From Piezodorus guildinii (taxonomy: Eukaryota; Arthropoda; Insecta; Hemiptera; Pentatomidae), in the NCBI GenBank assembly GCA_023052935.1, contig CM041293.1, positions 149,180,968-149,244,967 on the forward strand: DNA of 64,000 nucleotides. Direction: 5' to 3'. Shown here in pieces: positions 48,797-59,020 of the stretch. Position 1 is the stretch's first letter; every line of letters starts with the position of its first letter. A program made the position numbers and the translations under genes. The notes beneath the pieces were generated by a model. The model made no database searches. It was not told the DNA's origin and saw nothing but the letters and a program-made list of their open reading frames with translations.

Positions 48797-51475
48797 ATGA
48801 CCTCACCTAATTCCTTATCCATTCTCCTTTGGAATGCGAATGGTGTTAGAACTCACACTGACGAACTTACAGCCGTACTGCAGGACAAAAACATTGATGT
48901 TGCACTCATTACTGAAACTAGACTAACCACTAAACAGTACTTTAAAATACCAGGATACACAACATACCGGACAGACCATCCAGACGGCAAAGCCCATGCC
49001 GGTACTGCTGTCATAGTCCGCCGATCCCTCACCCATCACTTACACCCAATTTCCGCCCACGATTACCTACAAGCAACTTTCATCGTTATCAAAACCTTTT
49101 CCTTTCCGCTTATCATCGCATCAGCATACTGCCCTCCTAAACATCCCATTTCCTCTGCCCAATTTGGATCCTTCCTCAACTCCTTGGGTAATCACTTCAT
49201 TTTGGGTGCAGACTTAAACGCTAAGAACCAACAGTGGGGTTCTAGAACCACCAATTCTCGTGGACGGACATTGCAGTCTGCACTCAACTCCCGACGCTTT
49301 CATCTCCTACCTCCCGATTCTCCTACCTACTGGCCAACAGATCCTAACCGTAATCCTGACATCCTCGACTTCTTCATCCACAGCGGATTAGGCTCTCTGA
49401 ATTTTTCCATAGCTCGCCTTGATGAACTATCCTCTGATCATAGTCCATTGATTCTAAATGTATCCATAACACCTATTCCTAAACCTATCCCACCGTCATT
49501 CATTAGGGGCCCTGTCAACTGGAACCTCTTCCGCGAAATTCTCACTAATGATATTGACCTCAGAGTGATTCTCAAAACCCCAAATGACCTTGACGACGCC
49601 GTATATTCCTTTACAACCGCTATTCAACAAGCCGCCTGGACTGCCTCCTCTCCCAAACAATCCCAAATAATTCCTTACAAAAGCCATTTACCACAACACC
49701 TGACAGACCTCATCAACAGCAAACGTCGAGCTAGAACATTATGGCAACGCACCCGCCACCCAGAAGATCGCCGCTCCTATAATTTTTTTTGTAGAAAATT
49801 AAAGCGGGAGTTGGCGATCTTCCGTTCCCAATCCTACAATACCTACCTCTCCTCTCTCTCGACTCGTGACAATTCCCTGTGGAATGTCACGAAGAGAATC
49901 CTAAAATCCCACACCATTTCCCATCCTCTCCGGCGCTGTGATGGTTCCTGGGCTGCTTCTGACAAGCATAAGGCCGAGGAATTCGCACAGCACCTTTCCA
50001 AAGTTTTTACTCCTCATCCAGAGCTTAATCCAACCCATACTGCAGCAGTTGAAGAGTTCCTCACGTCACCAATATCACTATCCTTACCACCTAAAGCAGT
50101 TAATCCCTCTGAGGTCAGATATCTTCTTAAAAAGCTTCCTCTCCGCAAATCTCCTGGATACGATCTCCTTACTCCCCAAATCTTAAGACAACTTCCACCT
50201 AAAGCCATTACATTCCTTACATATCTCTATAACTGTATCCTACGCACTACCTATTTTCCTCTCTTATGGAAACATTCAACTATGATCCTTTTCCTAAAAC
50301 CAGGCAAACCTTCTAACAACACGTCATCTTACAGACCTATCAGCCTACTTCCGATCCTCTCAAAAATTTTCGAAAAGCTTCTACTAAAACGAATCCTAGC
50401 CAAATTTCAAAATTTTCCTTCACATCAGTTCGGATTTCGTCCTCAACATTCCACGGTTCAGCAAGGACTCCGAGTTGTAGACCACATTTCCTCCGCCCTT
50501 GAGTGCAAGGAGTATTGTTCGGGTGCCTTTCTGGACATAGCTCAAGCTTTTGACCGGGTGTGGCACCCGGGACTGCTCTTTAAGCTCAAAACCCATTTAC
50601 CTCAATCCTTATACCTAATCCTCCGATCGTATTTATACAACCGCTCCTTCCGAGTTCGCTGTGGTTCCGAATTTTCCGAACAATATACTGTTGAGGCCGG
50701 TGTTCCTCAAGGCAGCGTCTTAGGACCCGTCCTCTACATCCTCTTCACCGCCGATATCCCTACCGACCCCAATACCTTTCTGGCAACATTTGCTGATGAC
50801 ACAGCCATTTTATCATCCAATTCCGATCCTGAAGCAGCATCGCTAAATCTCCAAAAGCACCTTTCCCTTGTCGAAGACTGGTGCAATGCTTGGCGCATTA
50901 AGGTTAACGAAAGCAAATGCACTCACGTCACATTCACCCTTCGACGCAAATCCTGTCCAACGGTTAATTTCAATTCTATACCGCTTCCTTCCTCAGACAC
51001 AGTCCGGTATCTCGGCTTTTTACTAGACAAAAGACTGACGTGGAACCCACATACAAGACTAAAAAGAAAAGAACTCAACCGCAGATTCGGCCAGTTATAC
51101 AGACTACTAAACAGAAAATCTCATCTTACAGTTGACAACAAATTACTAATATACAAGACAGTACTGAAACCTATATGGACCTACGGACTTGAACTGTGGG
51201 GGACAGCTAAACATTCTAACATTAAACGCATCCAATCCTTCCAATCCAAAGTCCTCCGAACAATAGTTAATGCTCCTTATTACGTTACCAACTGTACCCT
51301 ACACCATGACCTTAATATTCCGTTTGTTTTAGACCTGGTACCATCCAAATTTTCCAAATTTCATCAGAACCTTAGTCATCATCCTAACCCTCTAGCACAA
51401 TCCCTATCCAGCACCACCCATCCCTACAATCCTCCTCGAAGATTGAAACGGCAGTGGCCACGAGACCTATTGTAA
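48797..51475 (+). CDS. Jockey ORF2: endonuclease and reverse transcriptase
   Basis: This intact 892-residue enzyme should nick target DNA and reverse transcribe element RNA from the nick. Residues 1-222 form an APE-type endonuclease with WNANGV (12-17), ITETRL (E40), SAYCPP (109-114), GADLNA (137-142), and SSDHSPL near 212-218 with the catalytic histidine at 215. Residues about 440-740 form the reverse transcriptase: SYRPISLLP (511-519), GFRPQHST (546-553), AFLDIAQAFD (577-586, first catalytic Asp 580), GVPQGSVLGP (635-644) and FADDTA (665-670). A C-terminal domain has PIWTYGLELWG. No RNase H is present. The start ATG follows the ORF1 stop with no gap. No stop, frameshift or altered catalytic residue is visible, so this copy could be a source of enzyme. 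Confidence 0.95.
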   Translation: MTSPNSLSILLWNANGVRTHTDELTAVLQDKNIDVALITETRLTTKQYFKIPGYTTYRTDHPDGKAHAGTAVIVRRSLTHHLHPISAHDYLQATFIVIKTFSFPLIIASAYCPPKHPISSAQFGSFLNSLGNHFILGADLNAKNQQWGSRTTNSRGRTLQSALNSRRFHLLPPDSPTYWPTDPNRNPDILDFFIHSGLGSLNFSIARLDELSSDHSPLILNVSITPIPKPIPPSFIRGPVNWNLFREILTNDIDLRVILKTPNDLDDAVYSFTTAIQQAAWTASSPKQSQIIPYKSHLPQHLTDLINSKRRARTLWQRTRHPEDRRSYNFFCRKLKRELAIFRSQSYNTYLSSLSTRDNSLWNVTKRILKSHTISHPLRRCDGSWAASDKHKAEEFAQHLSKVFTPHPELNPTHTAAVEEFLTSPISLSLPPKAVNPSEVRYLLKKLPLRKSPGYDLLTPQILRQLPPKAITFLTYLYNCILRTTYFPLLWKHSTMILFLKPGKPSNNTSSYRPISLLPILSKIFEKLLLKRILAKFQNFPSHQFGFRPQHSTVQQGLRVVDHISSALECKEYCSGAFLDIAQAFDRVWHPGLLFKLKTHLPQSLYLILRSYLYNRSFRVRCGSEFSEQYTVEAGVPQGSVLGPVLYILFTADIPTDPNTFLATFADDTAILSSNSDPEAASLNLQKHLSLVEDWCNAWRIKVNESKCTHVTFTLRRKSCPTVNFNSIPLPSSDTVRYLGFLLDKRLTWNPHTRLKRKELNRRFGQLYRLLNRKSHLTVDNKLLIYKTVLKPIWTYGLELWGTAKHSNIKRIQSFQSKVLRTIVNAPYYVTNCTLHHDLNIPFVLDLVPSKFSKFHQNLSHHPNPLAQSLSSTTHPYNPPRRLKRQWPRDLL

Positions 51476-51927
51476 ACATTTAAACTGGAGTTCTGACAAT
51501 GGTCAGATCCTCCACTCATGTACGGTATGTTTGTGGCTACAGCGCCCTAACTCAGCCTCCACTGGCTCAGACCAGTGATGCGGCTGAGATAGAGGTGCTG
51601 GGATCTCTTGGATTCCGCTTTTTCCTCCACAAGTGGAGGGAAAAGCGCTTGCTGGGGTCCCTTTAGCAATTGTATATATTGTAGATAGTTATGATTGTGT
51701 GTAAGATGTTTATTTATTTGCCAACTTTTTATTTATCTCAATAATAGGTTTATGTTTCGATTTGTTTTGTTTTTTATTTATTATTATTATTTTATTGTAT
51801 ATATTTGAATTTATGTTATATTTTATGAAATTTGACCATTATTATTATTTTCTGTATATATAGTATGAATGTGGTCTCTTATCAATATTATTATTGTTCA
51901 TTTTGTAACAAATTGTAATATATCTCA

Positions 51928-51957
<30 letters not shown>
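51476..51957 (+). promoter_or_regulatory. Jockey 3'UTR with stable hairpin and poly(A) tail
   Basis: A 14-bp stem with a minimal loop lies at 51617-51646 (GCTTTTTCCTCCAC / GTGGAGGGAAAAGC). A smaller hairpin CTGACAATGGTCAG lies at about 51494-51507. An AATAAA at 51927 leads into poly(A) to 51957. Such 3' structures can be the recognition site for the element's own reverse transcriptase in other LINEs. Here that role is inferred. Confidence 0.7.
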
Positions 51958-51962
<5 letters not shown>

Positions 51963-53120
51963 TAGAGACCAAGCTGGAATACAACGGTGTAGTCCATCAA
52001 CTTTATATCGATTTTAAAAAGGCTTATGATTTCATAGACCGTCAGAAGCTATATAACATCATGATTGAACAGGGGATACCTAGAAAGTTAGTAAACCTAG
52101 TAGAGATGTGTTTGTCGAAAACATTCCATAAAGTTAGAATCGGTCATAATTACTCCGAGAGATTTGAGGTGCGATCGGGTTTGAAACAGGGTGATTCCCT
52201 TTCACCTGTTTTATTTAATAAAGCTTTAGAATATCTCATAGAAAAAGTGACGCGTACCGAGAAAGGTTTTTATATGGGTGATAAGATTCCGGTTTTGGGG
52301 TATGCCGATGATTTGGTACTGCTAGGTGAAGACATGGAAACCATACAACTAAATACAATTGTGTTAATAATAACCAGTAAAGAAATAGGACTCGAAATAA
52401 ATACCGATAAGACGAAATATATGATTAGTAGCAGAAACAGTGGCGATCTTAGTTATATTGATATATCAGGGCATACTTTTGAACAAGTTCAGAAATTCAA
52501 GTACTTAGGTTCAATGATAACAAGAAAAAAAAATGAAATTCAGGAAGAAATAAAGTCCCGGTCAAAGGTGGCAAATACGTGTTATTATTCAGTTGCTAAA
52601 TCACTGACTTAGCTTGCGGCTTCTGTCTAAAAACCTAAAGGTTAGAATTTATAAAGCTATTATTCTTCCGACGGTTCTTTAGGGATGTGAAACGTGGCCG
52701 CTTACTTTGAAGGATAAACAACGGCTTAAGGTTTTCGAAAATAAGGTACTTAATGCGTAAAACATTTGGTCCGACGAAATATGAGGCAACTGGGGACTTT
52801 AGAAGGTAGCACAACGCGGAATTGCGAAGCTTGTACCCTGTGAATATAATTGAGTTGATAGCATCGCGGAGACTCAAATGGGCGAGTAAAGCTGTTGGGC
52901 CCGGTGAGGATCGCATTTCGAGAAAGTTGGTATTCGTTGATCCGACTGGTAGGCGTCCGAAAGGTAGGCCAAAACGTCGATGGGAGGATTGCATGAAGGC
53001 TGATCTCGGGGGCTTGGGCTTGAACGGTGAACATTGGACGAGTCTGTGCAGACGGAGTTAGGTGGTATCGGCATCGAATCTTCGGGTTCGGTAAGCCTAT
53101 TATTACAACACATTACCTAA

Positions 53121-53744
53121 GTACCTGAGAAAATAGTTTTAAAAAATCACGAAAAATTACATAAACTGAAACCTTTGGCGCTCTATGACAAGGGAGGTTA
53201 GAAATGATTTCCATGCTTAATTATTCTTCCTTATATAGCCTTATCATTGCACTGCTTGTTTTACAAATTTTGATTGTGTAAGTTATATCTTTTTTTTAAT
53301 ATAAATTTTAAAAGAAGAATTATTTTCCACCTCAGTAATATTCTTTTATTTAACCTGTTTTCATCTGCTCTACAGATATGACGAAAAAAAATTCTTCTTT
53401 CTCATTTTCATTGTTTACCCATTTCTTCGAAATGCTCATAAATTTCCTTGGTGCTCCTTATCTCTTAATCAGTACTTCTAATAGGATTTTTTTTTTCAAT
53501 TTTGTTAGTATTAGTTAAAACTTAGGCAATCACATTACATTTTTTTTCAGTAAATAGTAAGAACCCAGACTGTTTCTACATAAACGGTTGTGCAATGAAG
53601 TAGCATGCAGAATTACGGTCAGTTTGTTCCCCTTGTTTTGGTTACCCAATTTAAAGATGATGGAAAAACCTTACGAGAGTTCTCTGTGCCAAGTTTCCTC
53701 CGCAGCTAAATTAGTATAGGTAGTATTTTTAATTTCTTTTAAGC
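53121..53744. other. Intergenic, no gene recognised
   Basis: The first 30-50 bp continue the duplicated unit seen at 46.5 kb. The remainder has no supported feature. Confidence 0.35.
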
Positions 53745-54787
53745 TTATTCGCCTTATTACATCCACGTCCCGAGCAAAAACGAAAAATCAGATGAAAGTG
53801 AAATTTCATATTTAAGATAACTATAAGCCCGGGATTTTATAGTAACTTTTCCAGTAAAATCAGCTAACCAGAACAGCCACTTAATAGCGTGCGTTTTGCA
53901 CCTTTTCTTAACTCAAAAACGGCTTTAACGATTTTTATTAAACTATCTATATAGATGTAAAATTCAATGGTCTTTAAGGTTATGTAGTTTTCATACTGAT
54001 TGAAATTGTCTCACAGGACATAGATGCCGGTATTTTTAATTCTTCCTCTAAAGTTCCTTTAATTTTGTAGATTCTAAAAAAAAAACCTTATTATCTTGTT
54101 ATGGTCAGTAGCTAGGTTACCAAGAGTTCGTATCCTGATTATACTATTAATCGTAATTAAGCTCGCTCAAGTTGAGGTTTATTATAACTTTTTCGTATTT
54201 ATTTGATACTATGCTCAGTTATTGCGTTACAAGGGGTTCGTGTACTGGTTATACTATTTTCGTACTAATTTCGTTAGCTCAAGTATAGGTTTATTTTAAC
54301 TTTTGTGTTTTTATTCGATACTTGGATCAGTAGCTGCGTTACCAAGGGTTGATAATCGATAAATAAACAGATAAATATATAAGTTGAACGAATTCGATAT
54401 CCAACTAAAGGAGAAAACTGCAAAAATACCTTTTTAATGCAATATTTCCTTTTTGAACCCGAGAAAAGTAATATACCGTTGAAAAGCTAGACATTTTAGA
54501 AAAAAAAAATATCCTGCACTTAAAAGTCTATAAAACTAACAGATTCTTTCAGATAATAATATAATTGGTTTTTGAATTAAAAACATGTTTCTATAGATAT
54601 TCAATTTAATTAATTTATTTATCAATGCTTTTCAACTACAAGGGTCTTAAATTTAATTAATTCTTTATTAATTTCACTCATTTTTATCTCTAACTGTAAA
54701 TTAAATCTTAACTTTAAAAATTATTTGGCAGGTTTTAACAACGGAAGTATGTAAACATTGTGTGTTGCCCGCACGATTTTTTTTAAA
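53745..54787 (+). repeat. Repeat X copy, left end missing
   Basis: Blocks GAAAGTGAAATTTCATATTTAAGATAACTATAAGCCCGGGAT (about 53797) and TATATAGATGTAAAATTCAATGG (about 53947) match the body. GGAAGTATGTAAACATTGTGTGTTGCCCGCACGATTTTT (about 54743-54783) is the right end. A local triplication of about 105 bp (ATCAGTAGCT/AGTTA.TGCGTTAC...GGGTTCG, near 54105, 54210 and 54325) is unique to this copy. Confidence 0.78.
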
Positions 54788-55940
54788 ATTATTTTTCTAG
54801 ATACAGTAACGCGATAAAATAAGTTTTTATACACTAATATCTCGGCGAAAACAAGTATGGTCTATTTCAACAAGTTAGACATAGTGCTCCATAAGAGCTA
54901 TTTGTGCTTTGAAACGGTCCATCAGTTATAAGATATCGCCCGCTCCAGGGATGATGAAGCAGAAGTAGTTTTTACTCCTTTCTTACCTTATTTATATCCG
55001 TTGGGGTTTTACCCTCAATCAGAAATCCCCCTCTCCCCATCCTTATGGAATTAGACAAAAACATTACGAAGGAAAAGGAAGTGTGGAAAAAAAAACTGAG
55101 GCGGAGCCATTAATCAGACGTCTTTTTTTTCTCTCTTTCTTCTTCTTTTTCTTCTCGGCCTCTTAGGGAAGGGGTCGAGAGGCAGTCGATACCTCGATCC
55201 TACTCGAGAAGAATGCCTCTAAGTGGGACACAAACCCTCAGTATTTCCCGGGCAAGGGGCTTAGAGATATCATTTTTGGAAAGAAGAGAGGGGTGGAGGA
55301 TTTGTGCCGCTGATCCACGGCTATAGCGAACTTTCTAGAAGGATACGGAGGTAATTGTATCCACCAGGCGGGGCTAATGTATGTTTTTCTTCAGTAAAAC
55401 TCTGCCGTTTTGTGACAAAAAAAAAATCATTTATTTACTGCTCGGAAGTCAGAATCATAATTTAAATATTTACCCAGAACTTCATCGGTCTATTTTTTAA
55501 ATTCAAAAGGAAGATAATTCGAGGGTCGCAGAAAAAGTTAGGAGAAGAATAGTTTCAACGATTTAATACCAAAATCCAAGATTTAATAGTCCCACATAAG
55601 CGCTAAAAAGAAATATGTTTTTAATTTTTTTTTTCATTTTAGTGTAAACAGTAACTAATTGACCTGTTGCAAATTTTTATGCATTTAAGTTACTCTTATC
55701 ATAAACATGTATAAGATAACAAGAGGTGAAATTTTCTCGAGCCCCGGGTTGTTATGTTGTGAAGAATGTTACCATTCACTTACTCATGTGGTCAACGCTT
55801 TATCTCAAAAATGACAATGGTTGAGAAGCTGAATTTTCATGTGGAAGAACTTCGTAGCCCAGTTCTTTCAATTTTTGCACTGTATGTTTTGAAACATGGG
55901 GTGTTGCTGCCGCTCAGTGAGAATATGACGTACCTATATA
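54788..55940. other. Intergenic, no gene recognised
   Basis: GC-richer patch at 54960-55390. No supported coding region. Confidence 0.35.
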
Positions 55941-56246
55941 TCAAGCTTTTTTACTTTCCCAATACACTTTAAATGTCTGGAAACGGTAGATGCACTTGCA
56001 TTCAGTTGTGCTGAGAGTATGTTTGAGGACATTGTTGCCTATTACGGACGGAGGTCTTCCTCGGGGCAAGTTTTCCAAGTAGGTGTCCCCAGCTGATAAT
56101 TTAGCAAACCAATGGCGAACGGTCCATTCATTAACACTCCCTTCCCCAAACGCTTTGCAAATATTTCTAGCTGCCTCAGCTGCTGAATAGTCGAGTTTAA
56201 ACTCGTACAAAAATATTCCTCGAAAATCGCGTATTTCCATGTTCAT
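55941..56246 (-). pseudogene. Mariner transposase N-terminal relic
   Basis: The minus-strand frame opens with an N-terminal helix-turn-helix DNA-binding domain of mariner transposases: LYEFKLDYSAAEAARNIC, FGEGSVNEWTVRHWFAKLSAGD and LPRGRPPSVI, then drifts after about residue 75. The catalytic DDD domain is absent downstream, so the copy is truncated or rearranged. Its terminal inverted repeats were not found. It is a different mariner lineage fragment from 33069-33727, because the two share no overlapping region to compare directly. Confidence 0.82.
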
Positions 56247-56910
56247 ATTTGGAGGTATACTAAAAAGTGGGTAATTGATTGGGAAGCTAATGTTTATATT
56301 ACAAAGGTAGAGGATTAGTAACTGATTACTTTAAGTATGTAAAAATTCGGAAGAAAACAACAGAGATCTGCAAAATCCTTTATGTATTTCAGAAACTATA
56401 AAAACGGATATTTCATGTGAAATAACCCAATAATAGTATACACATTTTGGAGAAGATCAAATTTCTAACCAAATGAAAGGAACTAGTTTTAATCTAGTCT
56501 TAGTCTTAATCTGAACAGTGCTAAATTTATAACAAATATATTAAAACATATTGGGCTTTGTATTTTGAGCAGGTCCCCTTGGAAATACGTTCATTTGTTA
56601 TTGAATTTTTAGAATCATTTTAAGCGATTAATAAACATTTCAGTATTCAATAATAAAATGACCTATTTACAAAAGCTAAAAACACTTCTTTCTTTTAGGT
56701 AGATAGCTTCGCTTACGAATGTGAATGATTTACTCTTACGTTATAAACGAGTTGTTACGATACAAAACGATATTGTGTTATTACAAGTATTCCTATCTGA
56801 AGTGGTGCTATAGATTCGACTTATTTATAAACGATATATTTGGTTCTGAATACAACCAAAATTAAAAATTTACAATCGATACCGCCGGTATTTTAGGAAA
56901 CAATTTTTTT
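56247..56910. other. Intergenic, no gene recognised
   Basis: No supported feature. Confidence 0.3.
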
Positions 56911-57028
56911 AGATGAGGAAGATGGTTGGGGGTGCAGTCATCAGAAAGAAACACACATTAAAAAGTAGTACTAAATAAATATGTGTATCTTTCTGATGAA
57001 CGCACCCCAAATATCTTCCTCAACTAAT
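56911..57028. repeat. Compact foldback related to 39790-40098
   Basis: The left side TAGATGAGGAAGATGGTTGGGGGTGCAGTCATCAGAAAG and the right side CTTTCTGATGAACGCACCCCAAATATCTTCCTCA are inverted copies of about 45 bp, with the same terminal sequence as the larger foldback but without its hammerhead-like centre. Confidence 0.82.
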
Positions 57029-57807
57029 ATTCTTAACGGTCAACTAAGCTCCATCAATACATTTTTGTAGGTTAAACCAGACATTAAACTATTAACATCT
57101 GTGATATATTAGGGGGGCAATGCTCCGCAGGAGGTGCGTAAAAAAATCGGAAATTTTGTGTGCGAAGAACACATTTTATCTCTCTGGTTCTATTGATGGT
57201 AGAAAAACAAAGTTGGTGATAAATTTAACCAATTATAAGGCAAAATAATGAAAAAAAAACAAAACATAAAATTATTTAAGTTTTGTGGATGTTAATAACC
57301 CTAAAAATATGATAATCTCGTCCGATTAGGAGTCTTCTCTCCTAAAAAAAAAATTTCATTGTTTATTAAAATTTTACTTTATTTCATCATTTGTATTATA
57401 CTATAAACAAGCATAACACTTTAATAATAGAATGACTTTTTTTTTTAATTTTTCCGCTTTGAAATAGAGTTAGTCCGCTCAGAAATGTTGACATGAAAAT
57501 TATTTTTATACCTTTAATAGAACCAGATATGTTAAATAAAATCTGTTTTTCGCACACTAACTTTCCGTTGTTTTTTTTTAAGCGACACCTGGAGAGCTTT
57601 GGCCCCTTATATTTTGCAGATGATAATCCTTAATTATAGTTTCACCTACAAAAAATTCATAAAAATCGGAGAGAGATATTTGGGATCATCTCCATCTTAG
57701 ATGTAAGTTGTTACTTATAAAAGATAAACGATTGAAACGGAATAGATTAGTGATGGCAAGATCATCACGAAAGTAATTCATAATAATATATAATTTATAT
57801 ATAATCA
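57029..57807. other. Intergenic, no gene recognised
   Basis: No supported feature. Confidence 0.3.
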
Positions 57808-59020
57808 CTGCTCCCACCATCTATACGCTGATGACTTTCATATCTACTTATCCTTCTCTCCTTCCGAGTCAGTAGTAGCATTTGCCAAAATTCAGGAAAA
57901 CTTGGATAAAATCTGTGCCTGGGCAACCCTCAATAAACTAAGGTTGAATGCTATGAAAACTCAAGCCATTGTTATAGGTTCCAGTTCCCTCCTTAGATCC
58001 AACAATAAATTTCCGAATCTAATCCTAAATCATTATCCAATCACCTACAGCTCCTCAATAAAAAACCTGGGTATTACCATTGACCAAACCCTTTCGTGGA
58101 AACCCAATATTGCCCAAATTTCATGCAGAACAATAAGTACCCTCAAATACTTTCATCTTTCCCGTCATCTTCTTCCACTATCCATCCGTAACCTCCTTAT
58201 TTCCTTACTTGTTTTCCCCCACTTTGACTATTGCTGCTTAGTATATGGTGGCCTTCCGACAGTGCTTGAGGACAGGCTAAAGCGAATTATGAACACATTT
58301 TTAAGATTTGTCCTCAACACTCCGAAGCGGTATCATGTGACCCATTTATACGGCGAGTTAAAGTGGCTCCTCCCTCCAATTCGTAGACAATATTTCCTAG
58401 GATCATTCCTTTACCAAACCATTAACACCAAGCTCCCTCCTTATATCCACAGTCTTCTACAATTTAAATCGTCAATCCACTCCCTCGAAACAAGGTCCCG
58501 CCATTCTGACCTTTACATTCCTACCTATAGAACAACAACTTTTGATCATTCCTTTCTTGTCCGTTCTGCAAATCTCTGGAATTCCCTACCTACTCATATC
58601 CGCCATGCTTCATCTCTATCATCATTCAAGTATCAACTGTTCCAATACTTCCTGTATTCCCAAACAGACGCTCAACAGCAATGAGGTTTTATATCAATTT
58701 TTCAATGTAAAAATGAAATATTATTTATTTATCATACCTTACTTAATTTATTAATCCTTTTTAAATTTAGTTTTGTTCAGGAAAAGTATGCATCTGAAGA
58801 AGTTTATTTATTTTACTCTTTTGTTTTATTGCATAGATATATTCCTTTTTTTTTTTTTTTTTTTTTTTTATTACTTCTTACACCATTGTAAATAAGAATT
58901 AATCATGATCATTTGGTCTTTTGGCCAGATACACTGTATACATTAATTGTACGTATTTGTTGTTCTTAAGGGACTATGTCCCAGAATAAAGATTATTTTC
59001 TATTTCTATTTCTATTTTCT
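57808..59020 (+). mobile_element. L2/CR1-like retrotransposon, 5'-truncated
   Basis: This is the best preserved copy of the L2-like family here. It begins just before the catalytic YADD box, has a long open frame to 58684, a 3'UTR of about 300 bp, the terminus GGGACTATGTCCCAGAATAAA (58970-58990) and a tail of TATTTC/TTTCTA units. Jockey copy 2 is inserted immediately after the tail. Confidence 0.88.
57827..58684 (+). pseudogene. L2/CR1-like ORF2, RT C-terminal part and downstream domain
   Basis: The frame starts in the catalytic palm: LYADDFHIYLS (about 57830-57862) carries both aspartates. It continues through the thumb-side NKLRLNAMKTQAIVIGSS and LGITIDQTLSWKPNI to the C-terminal FPHFDYCCLVYGG, ELKWLLPPIRRQYFLGS, SRHSDLYIPTYRTTTF and SANLWNSLPTHIR blocks. 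The frame is uninterrupted to the TGA at 58682-58684. The codon at 57902 is TTG within the frame, not a start. The endonuclease and most of the RT are missing, so it cannot function alone. The order and the YADDFHIYLS wording fit the L2/CR1 group better than Jockey. Confidence 0.85.

Larger units (their letters stand above)
47172..51957 (+). mobile_element. Full-length Jockey-type retrotransposon, copy 1
   Basis: This complete element of about 4.8 kb is inserted in RTE copy 3. The target duplication is AATATTAGAGAC at 47160-47171 and 51958-51969 (the first A is ambiguous with the tail). The order is a 5'UTR of about 310 bp, ORF1, ORF2 directly adjoining, a 3'UTR of about 450 bp, an AATAAA at 51927 and a poly(A) tail. 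Sequence shared with copy 2 starts at GTTCTGCGCATGCGC (47176). The few extra 5' bases differ between copies, as expected for non-templated addition. Jockey affiliation is inferred from the three-knuckle gag, the APE endonuclease plus RT, absence of an RNase H domain, and the poly(A) end. Confidence 0.95.
46999..53061 (+). pseudogene. RTE-like reverse transcriptase pseudogene, interrupted
   Basis: Before the interruption the frame carries NNYRGIALLPVCYKIFSS and GFRRNRSTVDQ, with a TAA in the ITEYAEE region. After it come YIDFKKAYD (about 52002), GLKQGDSLSPVLFN (52180-52225) and YADDLVLLGE (52302-52331), so all core RT blocks lost from copy 1 are present here. The open frame 52061-52612 breaks by frameshift near 52605. 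A TAG lies in place of the tyrosine codon in the LYGCETW block (52680). The C-terminal piece resumes at 52822-53061. It is inactive. Confidence 0.88.
46997..53104 (+). mobile_element. RTE-like copy 3, split by full-length Jockey copy 1
   Basis: A 16-bp duplication ACAACACATTACCTAA flanks the element at 46981-46996 and 53105-53120. Recognisable sequence runs 46997-47171 and 51970-53104, ending with CGGTAAGCC plus (ATT)n. The interruption is Jockey copy 1 with its own duplication. The copy is 5'-truncated, starting in the NNYRGI block. Confidence 0.94.

Noticed and set aside
57640..57800. Upstream extension of the L2-like copy before 57808
   Set aside because: Sequence before about 57808 does not read as reverse transcriptase in any frame, so I placed the 5' truncation there.
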